Below the pieces are notes generated by a model. It was given only the letters and a program-made list of their open reading frames with translations, was not told where the DNA came from and searched no databases. Of a DNA stretch of 54,025 nt, positions 44,249 through 52,873 are shown in pieces. Position numbers and translations under genes: made by a program. This stretch comes from Deltaproteobacteria bacterium. Its GTDB lineage: Bacteria > Desulfobacterota > Syntrophia > Syntrophales > JAFGHS01. The stretch covers positions 1-54,025 of the forward strand of contig JAFGHS010000147.1 of NCBI GenBank assembly GCA_016930075.1, given 5' to 3'. Within the stretch, counting starts at the first letter, position 1; the number at the start of each line of letters is the position of its first letter.

Positions 44249-45552
44249 AAACCTTTGCCTGCAGGCCTGAGGGCAAATAATTGGCCCCGGATCGTCGCCA
44301 CATAGACAACCCCGTCCAGGCCGACCGTTGTTCCGACGGTGAATAAAGTATCTCCGGGGAGGGGCACTCTGTCAAGCACTTCGCCGTTCAGGGTATCGAC
44401 AACGATAAGATCATTCCCTGCCCCGCCTCGCGATACGGCCGCATAGGCGACGCCGCCGGCCGCTTGCGTCGGTATACTGCGATTGCGGATTTCATCTTTG
44501 CGCCAAAGCAGTTCGGCGTGATCCCCTTTGTCAATAATCGCCATGAGCGGGCCGCCGCCGGTCGGCATAATAATTCCTTCGGGCGAAGTGGAAGGACTGC
44601 CGCCGGAAGCCCAGCCTATGGGATAGCGCCAAAGGGTTTTGCCCGTCGCCGTGTCGATGGCATGAATGCTGTCCACATTGTCATTGACATACAGGCGGGC
44701 GCCGTCCGCCGAGATGTCCGGGCTCGATCCGCTGCCTCCGGGGAGAGAATCGTTTGTCCAGATGGACGTTATGGAAGGCGTCGGATATTCACGGTATTGC
44801 ATGGCCCGTATCCCGGCCTGCGGCGCTCCCGGCGCAAAGAATGTGAAGAAGAATCTGCCCGTCCGGGGATCAACGGCAATCGTGTTGGCGCTGGGGCAGT
44901 TTGCCGTACCTCGCATGCAATCCAATACGGGCTGATCGGCGCTGTCAGGATCATATGTCGCACCGGGTATCAATTCTATGGGCGGCAGCACATGCTCGCC
45001 GGTGTCCCGTCTAAGGACATATATGCGCCCGATGTGCGTGATGAAAATGACATGGCCGGAAGGTGTAAACTGCGCAGAAAGGGTAAAGCCGGCAATGGAG
45101 GTCTCCCAAAGGACGTTTCCATGGATGTCGAATGCGCGCATGGCCTTATTATCCGCCAGAAACACATGGCTGTTTCGATCAAGCAGCGCCGCAGAGGCGA
45201 CGGCGGAGCGGTTTACCTGGTCTGAACACCAGAGAGTCTCGCCGGTTGCCTGACGCAGGGCATAGAAATGGCAGCCGGGCGCTGTCGTTGTAACAAACAC
45301 GCGGCCGGCGTCGTCGCTGGTTGCTCCGAGATATATCGCGCCGCCGGCAAATTCCCGACTCCAGGCCAGTTCCAAATCCCTGGCGCCCGGAACGGGGGAA
45401 TAATCGCTGTTTGAACCGTCCGCATGGACGGCGGACCAGCCCTGTCCATAGACGGACAAATCGTTTGCCGTATGACGGGAGCATGCATTCGACAACGCAA
45501 AGATGATGCAAACCGCCGCAGCACATTGAAAACAGTCTTTAAAACGTCTCAT
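44245..45552 (-). CDS. PQQ-like beta-propeller protein, probably exported
   Basis: 435 residues from the ATG at 45552. The N-terminus FKDCFQCAAAVCIIFALSNAC is a signal sequence with a cysteine where a lipoprotein would be modified, though the lipobox is not perfect. The body shows repeated blades with ATGETLWCSD, AIDTATGKTLWRYP and VVDTLNGEVLD, as in quinoprotein-like propellers without evident catalytic residues. It may be a binding or scaffold protein in the periplasm. A longer frame to 45687 passes through the hairpin repeat and I reject it. GGGAGG lies about 12 bases before this start. Confidence 0.78.
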   Translation of the reverse strand: MRRFKDCFQCAAAVCIIFALSNACSRHTANDLSVYGQGWSAVHADGSNSDYSPVPGARDLELAWSREFAGGAIYLGATSDDAGRVFVTTTAPGCHFYALRQATGETLWCSDQVNRSAVASAALLDRNSHVFLADNKAMRAFDIHGNVLWETSIAGFTLSAQFTPSGHVIFITHIGRIYVLRRDTGEHVLPPIELIPGATYDPDSADQPVLDCMRGTANCPSANTIAVDPRTGRFFFTFFAPGAPQAGIRAMQYREYPTPSITSIWTNDSLPGGSGSSPDISADGARLYVNDNVDSIHAIDTATGKTLWRYPIGWASGGSPSTSPEGIIMPTGGGPLMAIIDKGDHAELLWRKDEIRNRSIPTQAAGGVAYAAVSRGGAGNDLIVVDTLNGEVLDRVPLPGDTLFTVGTTVGLDGVVYVATIRGQLFALRPAGKGF

Positions 45553-45585
45553 AGTCCTGTAAATCCTCCCAATTATTTTAAACAT

Positions 45586-45650
45586 GGGATCAGGTCTACA
45601 CTCTTGACACACCGCCCCCGGTGGTGTGTCAAGAGTGTAGACCTGACCCC
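45586..45650. repeat. Long hairpin repeat (REP-like), copy 2
   Basis: Arms 45586-45615 and 45620-45650 pair with two mismatches around a CCCC loop. The outer half (TCAGGTCTACACTCTTGAC) is identical to the copy at 20482; the inner stem differs (ACACCGCC instead of TCCGCC). It lies between two minus-strand genes. The last seven codons and the TGA of the PNP-like gene are read from the right arm, so this insertion set that gene's 3' end. Confidence 0.85.
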
Positions 45651-47425
45651 TGTCGGATTGCATCAAGGATGGCGCGGGAACAGGCATACGTTGCTTCGAG
45701 CCCTGTCAATCCCATGCGGCGGCTGAGCAGGCTCGCCCTCAGATTATAAGGGGTATCCGATGTATAGTGGAGGATGCCGACGGGAAACGCAGGTGCAATA
45801 GCGATGACGGCAGATTTTCGAGCGGTCGCGCCGGAAAGATGCTCATCGAGAGCGGATAGATAGGGGCCTGCCTCCATTTCGATGCCGGTGAAATCTGCGC
45901 CGCGAAAATCCCTGACCGTATACCGTGAATGGAGAAACGTTCCCCGGACCGTAAGCGTCCGCTGTTCATCAAAAACCGCCGTCTCGGCAAGATACGGAAC
46001 GATGGTGCCTGCCGAAAAAACATTGCGGAAACGGTATAGGTTGCCGGAATGGGCGTCGCGCACCTCTTCGGGAATCATAATATCGCCCAGCCGCCCGATC
46101 ATGGCGGCCGATTTTCCCAGGATGAAAACGCCTCTCACCCGCTTCATTCGCGTCAGGATCATCTTCATCACATAGTAAGCGGAAAAACCCAGGGGGTAGT
46201 CGATATTGAAAACGACGGCCCCATCTTTTTGCCGCCCGTCATGTCGTAGCGCTTCCCCCTGCCTGTGACGTCCCCGGCGGGAGGGAATGCCGCCTGCAGC
46301 CGATGCCGTCGGCCATATTCCCAAACAGGGATCGAGCCGGCGCGGATCGATCTTGTGAAGTTCGATGATCTGCGCTTCGAGATGCAGGAGGTGATCGGGA
46401 GTGAAACGGCGAAGTCCCACGGATTCTTCCTGCGCGATCTTTTCCGGTATACGGTCGGGGTGTCTTTTGAGAAAAGCGCGAAGGGCATAATAAAGAAAGT
46501 CCCTGCGGAGCGATTCGTCTTCGTATTTCAGACGGCGCCAATAACCGCGGAGATAATCGTCATCGTCATCAATCACCTCATCGAGGGCGTCGGCAATGAT
46601 CTCATCGGCATGTTCAAAGGCATAGCCGGAGATAAGATTGGCCATGCTGTGGGTATTGCTCGAAACAATGTATGCCGGCCGCGTTTCGCCGTCGATGTCG
46701 GGAAAATGGTTCATGACGGCGTCGATCCATTCGGCAGCCGACCGTTCAAAATCGCCGCGGCGCAGGGGCAGGCGTTCGACGATCATCTTTTTCGGCGCAT
46801 CCGCTATGGCCTTCAAATGCATATCCCATTCATCCGGCCAGAGACGCAAAAAAAGTCCCCAATCTCCGGTGTTTGCGCCGAACAGTCGGCGTATCTCTTC
46901 CGCCGTTTCCGATGCCCGCATCCTGCCTGCCGCGACGGCCTGCCCCAGCGCGGAGGCGTGCAGTCGGCGGTGCATCGCGTTCCATTCGATCTGATAGGCG
47001 CAGAGGGACGGCACAAGATCGTCGAAATCGGAGATGCTGTTCGCGAAGATGGCCAGGATGTCCCTGCCGTCGAAGTGGGCGCGTCTCCGCCTTCTGTGGG
47101 CGCCGTCCCTTTCCCAATCAAGGACATGCCCATACCCGCATTCGACGAAGACCTTTTCCGTCGGAGCGATGATAATCCGTTTAACCAGGGGCAGGCAGGG
47201 GGGGAGACGCTCGGCGGCATAGACAAAGGCGGAAAGATTGACGCCCTTCGATCCCGACGACCGATGGAGGCTTGAATCGATGCGGCGATGCGCCGTTTCC
47301 AGTTCATCGAGGACGATTTTTCCCGGGCTTTCAAGAAGCTTATGGTAGAGGGCGACATACGCATCCACCCATTGATGTTCCGATAGGGGCGGGGATTCGA
47401 TATGTCCGTTTTTTGTAAGCGGCAT
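45629..47425 (-). CDS. Protein with C-terminal purine nucleoside phosphorylase-like domain
   Basis: 598 residues. Residues 1 to about 375 are unfamiliar: helical, with HFDGRDILAIFANS, AYIVSSNTHSMANLISGYAF and an acidic DEVIDDDDD stretch. From about 402 it resembles the PNP/UDP phosphorylase fold: GVFILGKSAAMIGRLGDIMIP, then GIEMEAGPY (Glu516, Met517, Glu518) and HYTSDTPYN (Asp557). These match the VEMEAAGIY and TVSDHI ribose- and base-binding motifs of E. coli DeoD in order and spacing. Activity as a nucleosidase or phosphorylase is inferred. Residues 382-401 are Arg-rich and may be locally out of frame. The tail GSGLHS comes from a repeat. A purine permease gene lies upstream. Confidence 0.65.
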   Translation of the reverse strand: MPLTKNGHIESPPLSEHQWVDAYVALYHKLLESPGKIVLDELETAHRRIDSSLHRSSGSKGVNLSAFVYAAERLPPCLPLVKRIIIAPTEKVFVECGYGHVLDWERDGAHRRRRRAHFDGRDILAIFANSISDFDDLVPSLCAYQIEWNAMHRRLHASALGQAVAAGRMRASETAEEIRRLFGANTGDWGLFLRLWPDEWDMHLKAIADAPKKMIVERLPLRRGDFERSAAEWIDAVMNHFPDIDGETRPAYIVSSNTHSMANLISGYAFEHADEIIADALDEVIDDDDDYLRGYWRRLKYEDESLRRDFLYYALRAFLKRHPDRIPEKIAQEESVGLRRFTPDHLLHLEAQIIELHKIDPRRLDPCLGIWPTASAAGGIPSRRGRHRQGEALRHDGRQKDGAVVFNIDYPLGFSAYYVMKMILTRMKRVRGVFILGKSAAMIGRLGDIMIPEEVRDAHSGNLYRFRNVFSAGTIVPYLAETAVFDEQRTLTVRGTFLHSRYTVRDFRGADFTGIEMEAGPYLSALDEHLSGATARKSAVIAIAPAFPVGILHYTSDTPYNLRASLLSRRMGLTGLEATYACSRAILDAIRQGSGLHS

Positions 47426-47487
47426 GGGCGTGCATCTCCATGGTGCCTGCGGCTCTCCGTGCGGTGTTGCTCACCGCGCAGCGCCGG

Positions 47488-48801
47488 TTAATGTCTGAAT
47501 GTTTCCATATTGATGAGCAGGAAAACCGCCATAAGATCGAGTACGATCATGATCCACGATACCTGCCTGAACCTGCCGCATGCCAGTTTGATGACTGTCC
47601 AGCTCAATACCCCCCAGATGACCCCCTGCGTGATGGATTGCGTAAGGGGCATGATGATCATGGCGATGAAAAAAGGGATCGCCTCGTCGAAGCGCTCCCA
47701 GCGTACGTAAATCAAAGGCTTGAGCATGAACACGCCTGCCATGATGAGGATCGGCGCGGTGGCGATGGAGGGTATGAGGGAGATGAGGGGGGAGACAAAG
47801 AGAAAAGGGATAAACAGGATGCCCGCCACAACGGCGGTCAGGCCCGTCCTCCCTCCGGCGCGAACGCCTGTGGACGATTCGATATAAGCCGCCGCGGAAC
47901 TTGTGCCGACGAGTCCTGAAAGCGCTACGGCGGCGGCATTGCATGCGAGACTCTCCCTCACGGCGACGGGTTCCCCGTGTTCATCGACAAGATCACCCGC
48001 TTCGCCGACGCCGACGCAGGTGGAGTAGCCGTCGAAAAAAGAACTGAAAACAAGGACGGTGATGACGGGCAGGTGGATCAAACTCAAAGGGCCGACAAGA
48101 TCGAGTTGAAGCAACAGGCTGAAATCCGGCGCCGCCCAGAAGCCCTGCCAGGCGACGACGGGCGCATCGCCCCACCATCTGCCCAGCGGCAGCGCCATGA
48201 GCGTCGAGACGAGGACGCCCCAGATAAACGCTCCCCTTGCCTTGCGTATGACGAATCCCGCCGTTACGATAAAACAGGCGATGAAGGTGAGAACCGCCGG
48301 GTTGAGCTCCCCAAGGGCCATGCCGCCCTCTGGCCGTCCCACAATGAACCCCGCTGATTTCATGCCGATAAATGCGATGAACAGACCGATGCCGCCCGCC
48401 AATCCGTAGCGAAGCATCCGGGGGATTCCCTGGATGAGCCTCCTGCGGCGGTCGAAGATGATCAGGATGAGAAAGATGACGCCCGAATAAAAGACGCAGC
48501 CCAGAGCGGTTTCGTATCCGATTCCCTCGGCGCGGGCGATGATCGTTACAAACATGTGATTGAGGCTCATCCCCGGTGCGACCACAAGTGGGGTGTTCGC
48601 ATAGACCCCCATGAGGATGGAGCTTATAGCCGACACAAGAACCGTCGCCGTGAGGGACGCCGCAGGCGGGATTCCCGCCCCGGCGAGGATTGCCGGATTC
48701 ACGACGATGATATACATTGCCGACAAAAAGGTGGTGATTCCCGCAATAACTTCGGTCCGGGCGTCCGTTCCGCTGTTCCTCATGTCGAAATAGTCGGTCA
48801 T
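47488..48801 (-). CDS. NCS2 family purine permease (AzgA-type)
   Basis: 437 residues from ATG 48801; in-frame ATGs reach 48870. About twelve membrane segments follow TDYFDMRNSGTDARTEVIAG, which with ITTFLSAMYIIVVNPAIL and PLVVAPGMSLNHMF is typical of the AzgA branch that carries adenine, guanine or hypoxanthine with protons. GLVGTSSAAAYIESSTGVRAGGR is the second family signature. It reads just ahead of the PNP-like gene, 62 bp apart, which suggests a salvage pair. The ribosome site is weak, so the exact start is uncertain. Confidence 0.92.
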   Translation of the reverse strand: MTDYFDMRNSGTDARTEVIAGITTFLSAMYIIVVNPAILAGAGIPPAASLTATVLVSAISSILMGVYANTPLVVAPGMSLNHMFVTIIARAEGIGYETALGCVFYSGVIFLILIIFDRRRRLIQGIPRMLRYGLAGGIGLFIAFIGMKSAGFIVGRPEGGMALGELNPAVLTFIACFIVTAGFVIRKARGAFIWGVLVSTLMALPLGRWWGDAPVVAWQGFWAAPDFSLLLQLDLVGPLSLIHLPVITVLVFSSFFDGYSTCVGVGEAGDLVDEHGEPVAVRESLACNAAAVALSGLVGTSSAAAYIESSTGVRAGGRTGLTAVVAGILFIPFLFVSPLISLIPSIATAPILIMAGVFMLKPLIYVRWERFDEAIPFFIAMIIMPLTQSITQGVIWGVLSWTVIKLACGRFRQVSWIMIVLDLMAVFLLINMETFRH

Positions 48802-48974
48802 GCGTATCTGCTCTGTGGGGAATTGCTGCACGTCATATCGCATATCCGGTGTGTCCGTCCGGTGCGGCAAAGGTTCGATTCCGCTGCCTGCGATATGCCT
48901 GTGCTTTTCATGGGGGCGGAGTATAGCAAGGGCGCCGCTCGATGTCTATGAAAACATCTTATTGCCGACGAAAG

Positions 48975-50102
48975 TCATGTTTCTGCAACCGCAGCGCGGC
49001 AGGCCGGCTGCTGGGCGCCCGGCAGGGTCATGACAATCTGCCAGACCTGAATGCTGCGGGCGCGAAACGCACCGGCGCAGGACAGCAGATAGTATTCCCA
49101 CATCCTTTTGAAATGCTCTCCGTATGTATCGGCAAGCTTGGGCCAGGCCTTCTGGAAACGTTCGTTCCAGGCCAGCAGGGTTTTATGGTAATGGGGAGCC
49201 AGGTTGTGGATGTCCTCGATGACAAACAGGCTTTCTGCTGCCTTTGCAATCTGCGCCATGCTGGGCAGCATGCCGTTGGGGAAAATGTACCGGTTCATCC
49301 AGGCATCGCAATCCACTTTGGATATGTTGCCGCCGATGGTATGTAGAAGGAAAATGCCGTCTTCTTTGAGATGCCTGTGACATACCTCCATAAATGTTCG
49401 GTAGTTTTTCTGTCCCACATGTTCGAACATGCCGACAGAGACGATTTTGTCAAACAGCCCTTCAATCTGCCGGTAGTCCTGACGGATAAAGGTCACGGGT
49501 AAATTTTTACAGAAGTCCCGGGCGTAGGCCATTTGTTCATCGGAGATATTGACGGCTGTCACATGGCAGCCGTAATGCTCCGCCGCATAGCGGGCAAGTC
49601 CGCCCCATCCGCTGCCGATGTCGAGCACTTCATCTCCCGGTTTTATCCGGAGCTTGCGGCAGATGAGGTCCAGCTTGTTGCGCTGCGCCTGCGCCAGGTC
49701 GTCGGTATCTTCAAAGTAGGCGCAACTGTATTGCATGTAGGGGTCCAGAAAGGCGGAGAAAAGATCGTTGCCGAGATTGTAATGCCGGCGAGCGATAATG
49801 CCCGCTCTGGCCGGCGACTGGAGATTGAAGATGCAGGCCGCCAGATACCGGCACAGGGACTTCGCGTTGCGCTTTATTTTTTCGGGAAGCCTTGCTTTGA
49901 GAATGAGACAGATGAATTCATCCAGGCGCGCACAGTCCCACCATCGGTCCATATAGGTTTCTCCGAGGCCCAGATTGCCATCCCTCAATGCCCGCGCATA
50001 AAACCGGTCGTCCTGTACCCGGATATCCCAGGGCGCCGCGCCGTTAATCGTAACATGACTTTCCGACATCAACTGCTCAACGGTGTCTTTGTAGAGAGAC
50101 AT
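48975..50102 (-). CDS. cfa: Cyclopropane-fatty-acyl-phospholipid synthase
   Basis: 375 residues, the full-length type. SAM-binding VLDIGSGWGGLARYAA, RRHYNLGNDLFSAFLDPYMQYSCAYF, and SVGMFEHVGQKNYRTFM are hallmark segments of Cfa. It adds a methylene bridge to unsaturated phospholipid acyl chains using SAM. GGAGGTG precedes the start. It is transcribed away from the PAP2 gene across a 430-bp divergent gap. Confidence 0.95.
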   Translation of the reverse strand: MSLYKDTVEQLMSESHVTINGAAPWDIRVQDDRFYARALRDGNLGLGETYMDRWWDCARLDEFICLILKARLPEKIKRNAKSLCRYLAACIFNLQSPARAGIIARRHYNLGNDLFSAFLDPYMQYSCAYFEDTDDLAQAQRNKLDLICRKLRIKPGDEVLDIGSGWGGLARYAAEHYGCHVTAVNISDEQMAYARDFCKNLPVTFIRQDYRQIEGLFDKIVSVGMFEHVGQKNYRTFMEVCHRHLKEDGIFLLHTIGGNISKVDCDAWMNRYIFPNGMLPSMAQIAKAAESLFVIEDIHNLAPHYHKTLLAWNERFQKAWPKLADTYGEHFKRMWEYYLLSCAGAFRARSIQVWQIVMTLPGAQQPACRAAVAET

Positions 50103-50535
50103 GGTTCACCTCCGACAAAAAAATGACAAGAAAGGCTATATTAAACGGTATTTCATTTCTTCTTCGATCTGTTTGCCGCCCATCGAAGAAAACAGGGAGC
50201 GCTGTCTTTGCCGCTCGCCTTATGCAGCCTCCTCCGCTTCAATATTCAGTGTCATTCAAGGGTCCGTCTATGTCTTGACCGGCAAGTCAGGGATTGGAAC
50301 GCAGCGCAGCTTGTATAGTAAGTGCTTGTAAGCTATCGGGAATGTGCATTTTAAACACCTTTGCACTTCCGTTGTCAATCATTTATTTTATTCATAATGC
50401 CCGATCGGATCGTTTATCTGAATAAATCCGGGGCAATTTCCAACAGTTGACTTATGACCTTAATGTGGATATACAGACGGGCGGTAAGGTTTCCGTGAAA
50501 AGTTGGTCGGCATGTTTCTCATTGAGGCGCTGCTC
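50103..50535. other. Divergent intergenic region between cfa and the PAP2 gene
   Basis: About 430 bp. Apart from the promoter candidate at 50447-50475, it contains a 76-codon open frame (50101-50331) on the + strand that has no recognisable pattern and overlaps the cfa ribosome site, so I do not call it a gene. AT-rich parts around 50370-50450 probably hold regulatory sites. Confidence 0.4.
50447..50475 (+). promoter_or_regulatory. Candidate promoter of the PAP2-family gene
   Basis: TTGACT (50447-50452) and TATACA (50470-50475) are separated by 17 bases, a fair sigma-70 match, about 60 bases upstream of the chosen start. Confidence 0.45.
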
Positions 50536-51480
50536 ATGACTATTTCAAATGAAACGGCATTACCGTACGATCAGGGATTTCACATCGAAGAAACAGCGAC
50601 GATCATCATGATCGCACTGCTTTTGGCCCTGATCATCCTTTTTGCCCACCCGGTCGAGTTCGTTGATTTGCTTGTGTTGAACCTCTGCTGCATTGCCCTG
50701 ATTATCTTTGTTCGCGCTGTCGCTCTGCGTGTAAAAAGAGATTTTTTTACCGTTTTCCGTGACTGGTTCGCGCTCCTTTTTCTCATCATCATCTATATGG
50801 AGCATAGCACCCTGATTCCCCGGATCAATCCGCACGACGTCGACGATCTGCTCATCGGCGCCGATCGATTCCTCTTTGCGGGCCATGATCCCACCGTCCT
50901 GATGGAAAGGTTCACCCATCCCGTTCTGACGGAATTTCTCCAAATCGTTTATACCAGTTATTATTTCCTGCCTGCCGTTCTGTGCTTTTGGCTGTATGCC
51001 AAGGGGGACAAAAGCGCGTTTCATATTTCCGCCTCGGCGCTCCTGATCGGATTCTACATCAGTTACATCGGATATTACGCGTCGCCCGCCATCGGTCCGA
51101 GATTTACCCTCGACCACCTCCAGATCATGCCTCTTGACGGCGTGTTGACGTTTCATTTCCTGCGCAATGCACTGGACCAGATGGAAGGCATAACGAGGGA
51201 CTGTTATCCGAGCGGACACGCAATGATTTCCTTTATCACCGTTTTGCTGGCAAGGCGGTACCTGAAATCTTACGCTGTCGCAGCGCTTGTCTGGACGCTC
51301 CTGCTGCTCATCTCTGCCATTTACCTGAGATACCACTATGTCGTCGATGTGATCGTCGGAATAGCCCTGTCTTTTGTCGTTTACGGGTTTGTGCCTCTTA
51401 TCGAGAAATATGTGACGCGGGGCCGAAGCGGTCGAGTTGCGCAGGCTGCGGCCCTGCCGGGCGGCGCAGCCCTGCCGTAA
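50536..51480 (+). CDS. PAP2-family membrane enzyme, Aur1/Ipt1-like
   Basis: 314 residues from ATG 50536, which has GAGG eight bases upstream; in-frame starts at 50512 and 50503 are alternatives. About six membrane segments. The phosphatase-type motifs are CYPSGHAMISF and YLRYHYVVDVIVG, giving the two catalytic histidines and the Asp. The middle DVDDLLIGADRFLFAGHDP and YTSYYFLPAVLCF resemble the PAP2_3 / inositolphosphotransferase group. It may transfer or remove a lipid headgroup phosphate at the inner membrane. The tail is Ala/Pro-rich. It converges on the acyltransferase-like gene. Confidence 0.85.
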   Translation: MTISNETALPYDQGFHIEETATIIMIALLLALIILFAHPVEFVDLLVLNLCCIALIIFVRAVALRVKRDFFTVFRDWFALLFLIIIYMEHSTLIPRINPHDVDDLLIGADRFLFAGHDPTVLMERFTHPVLTEFLQIVYTSYYFLPAVLCFWLYAKGDKSAFHISASALLIGFYISYIGYYASPAIGPRFTLDHLQIMPLDGVLTFHFLRNALDQMEGITRDCYPSGHAMISFITVLLARRYLKSYAVAALVWTLLLLISAIYLRYHYVVDVIVGIALSFVVYGFVPLIEKYVTRGRSGRVAQAAALPGGAALP

Positions 51481-51496
51481 AAGGCCGGCTGTCGTC

Positions 51497-52630
51497 TTAT
51501 GGGGCATCGATCTTCTTTTCGTATATCCGGTAATTCTTGTAGCGTTCGGCGTTCAAATGTTTTAAGGCGCCGATCATCTTATGGTTGGTTTCCACGACGA
51601 GGGAACAGTCGGACGCGTTGTATCCCATAGCCAGACCGGTTTCGATGGTTTTAAGATAGAACACTTCGTCAATTTTCCGCCCGCGGTATTCGGGCAGGAC
51701 GCCCATGATGATGGTTCTGATCTTCTTTGCCTCTTTTACGGCTTTGAGAGCCCGGGGCAATCTCCAGGGATAAAGCCTGCCGTTCAGAATCCTGAGGGCC
51801 TGGTTTGCATCGGCAATGGAGATGCAGAATCCCACGGTCGTTCCCTTGTCTTCGGCAAAGATGGCAAGTTCGGGAATGGCGACCATTTTCAGTTCATCGT
51901 AAAGGGTGTCGAGCTGTCTCTGCGTCAGCGGCAGGTGCCCCCAGTTCCCATCCCAGGCAATATTGAATATCTTGTGGATCTCGCGGACCCGTTTTTTCAT
52001 GTCTCTTTTCTGAAGGGTTTTATACTCAATGTCCTGCCCTTTCATATATTCCTGTTTTACCTGTTCGAGATAGGGCTTGTAATCTTCCATGTCCCGAACC
52101 AGATAGCAGGACCAGTCGATGCATTTTGTAAAGCCGTAAGCCTCCGCCAGGTCCTTGTAGTAAGGCGCAAAGTGAAGCAGACCGACAATGGGCGTTATAT
52201 CGCATCCCTCCGTTTCAAAGCCGACGGAGTCGTAAACGGAAAAGCTCTGCGGTCCCTGGATGACCGTTTTCCCGCGTTTTCGAAGCCACGCCGCCGCCGT
52301 ATCGAAGAGGGCGTTGGCCACGTCCTGTGAATTGATCGATTCGTAAAATCCGAAGAATCCCGTATCCCCATCGTATTTATCCTCATAGAGGCGGTTGATA
52401 TGGGCCGTTATCCTGCCGACCGCCCGGCCGTTCCGGTAAGCCAGGAAAAAATCGCCTTCGCCGATCTCGAAGAAATAACTTTTCTTCCGGTTGAACAGCT
52501 TTTTCAACTCGCCGATCATCGGTGGTATCCAGGCCGGATCGTTTTCATATATCCCGGACGTCCAGGGATATAAAATGAACTCATTCATGAGTTTCCGGCC
52601 TTCCACCTTCTTCACGTCAATATCGTTCAT
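51497..52630 (-). CDS. YghO-like GNAT-fold acyltransferase
   Basis: 377 residues from ATG 52630 after GGGAGG; the frame extends to 52711 without support. PAWIPPMIGELKKLFNRKKSYFF, RNGRAVGRITAHINRLY and QGPQSFSVYDSVGFETEG are typical of a family of double-GNAT proteins like E. coli YghO. The C-terminal GVLPEYRGRKIDEVFYL resembles the acyl-CoA pyrophosphate loop. The substrate is unknown; the convergent PAP2 gene and nearby cfa suggest lipid modification. It has no membrane segment. Confidence 0.75.
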   Translation of the reverse strand: MNDIDVKKVEGRKLMNEFILYPWTSGIYENDPAWIPPMIGELKKLFNRKKSYFFEIGEGDFFLAYRNGRAVGRITAHINRLYEDKYDGDTGFFGFYESINSQDVANALFDTAAAWLRKRGKTVIQGPQSFSVYDSVGFETEGCDITPIVGLLHFAPYYKDLAEAYGFTKCIDWSCYLVRDMEDYKPYLEQVKQEYMKGQDIEYKTLQKRDMKKRVREIHKIFNIAWDGNWGHLPLTQRQLDTLYDELKMVAIPELAIFAEDKGTTVGFCISIADANQALRILNGRLYPWRLPRALKAVKEAKKIRTIIMGVLPEYRGRKIDEVFYLKTIETGLAMGYNASDCSLVVETNHKMIGALKHLNAERYKNYRIYEKKIDAP

Positions 52631-52873
52631 CGCAGCCTCCCATAATCTTCTATTTGAAATGATGCGTTTTTTAGCCGGGCCGTCGTTGTGACTTCCTGCC
52701 GGCGGGAACATCCCCGATGCGGCGCCTTTGGCTCCGGCTGTTCATATTGATCGTTGTCTGTGTTGATAAAAAAAGTGAACCGGCGATTCGATGTATTGCC
52801 GCAGTGTAAAGTTTCTTGCAGAGACCGTGCGTATGGCGTTGCCCTTAAAAAACGAGTCTGTTGGACATCTTTT

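Noticed and set aside
45553-45687. N-terminal extension of the beta-propeller protein through the hairpin repeat
   Set aside because: The extra residues are encoded by the REP-like palindrome and place the signal peptide internally; the start at 45552 gives a normal exported protein.
46265-47275. A 336-codon plus-strand frame opposite the PNP-like gene
   Set aside because: The minus-strand frame continues with recognisable PNP-like motifs, while this one has none.
50101-50331. A 76-codon plus-strand frame in the cfa/PAP2 divergent gap
   Set aside because: It overlaps the cfa start region and has no recognisable pattern or ribosome site.
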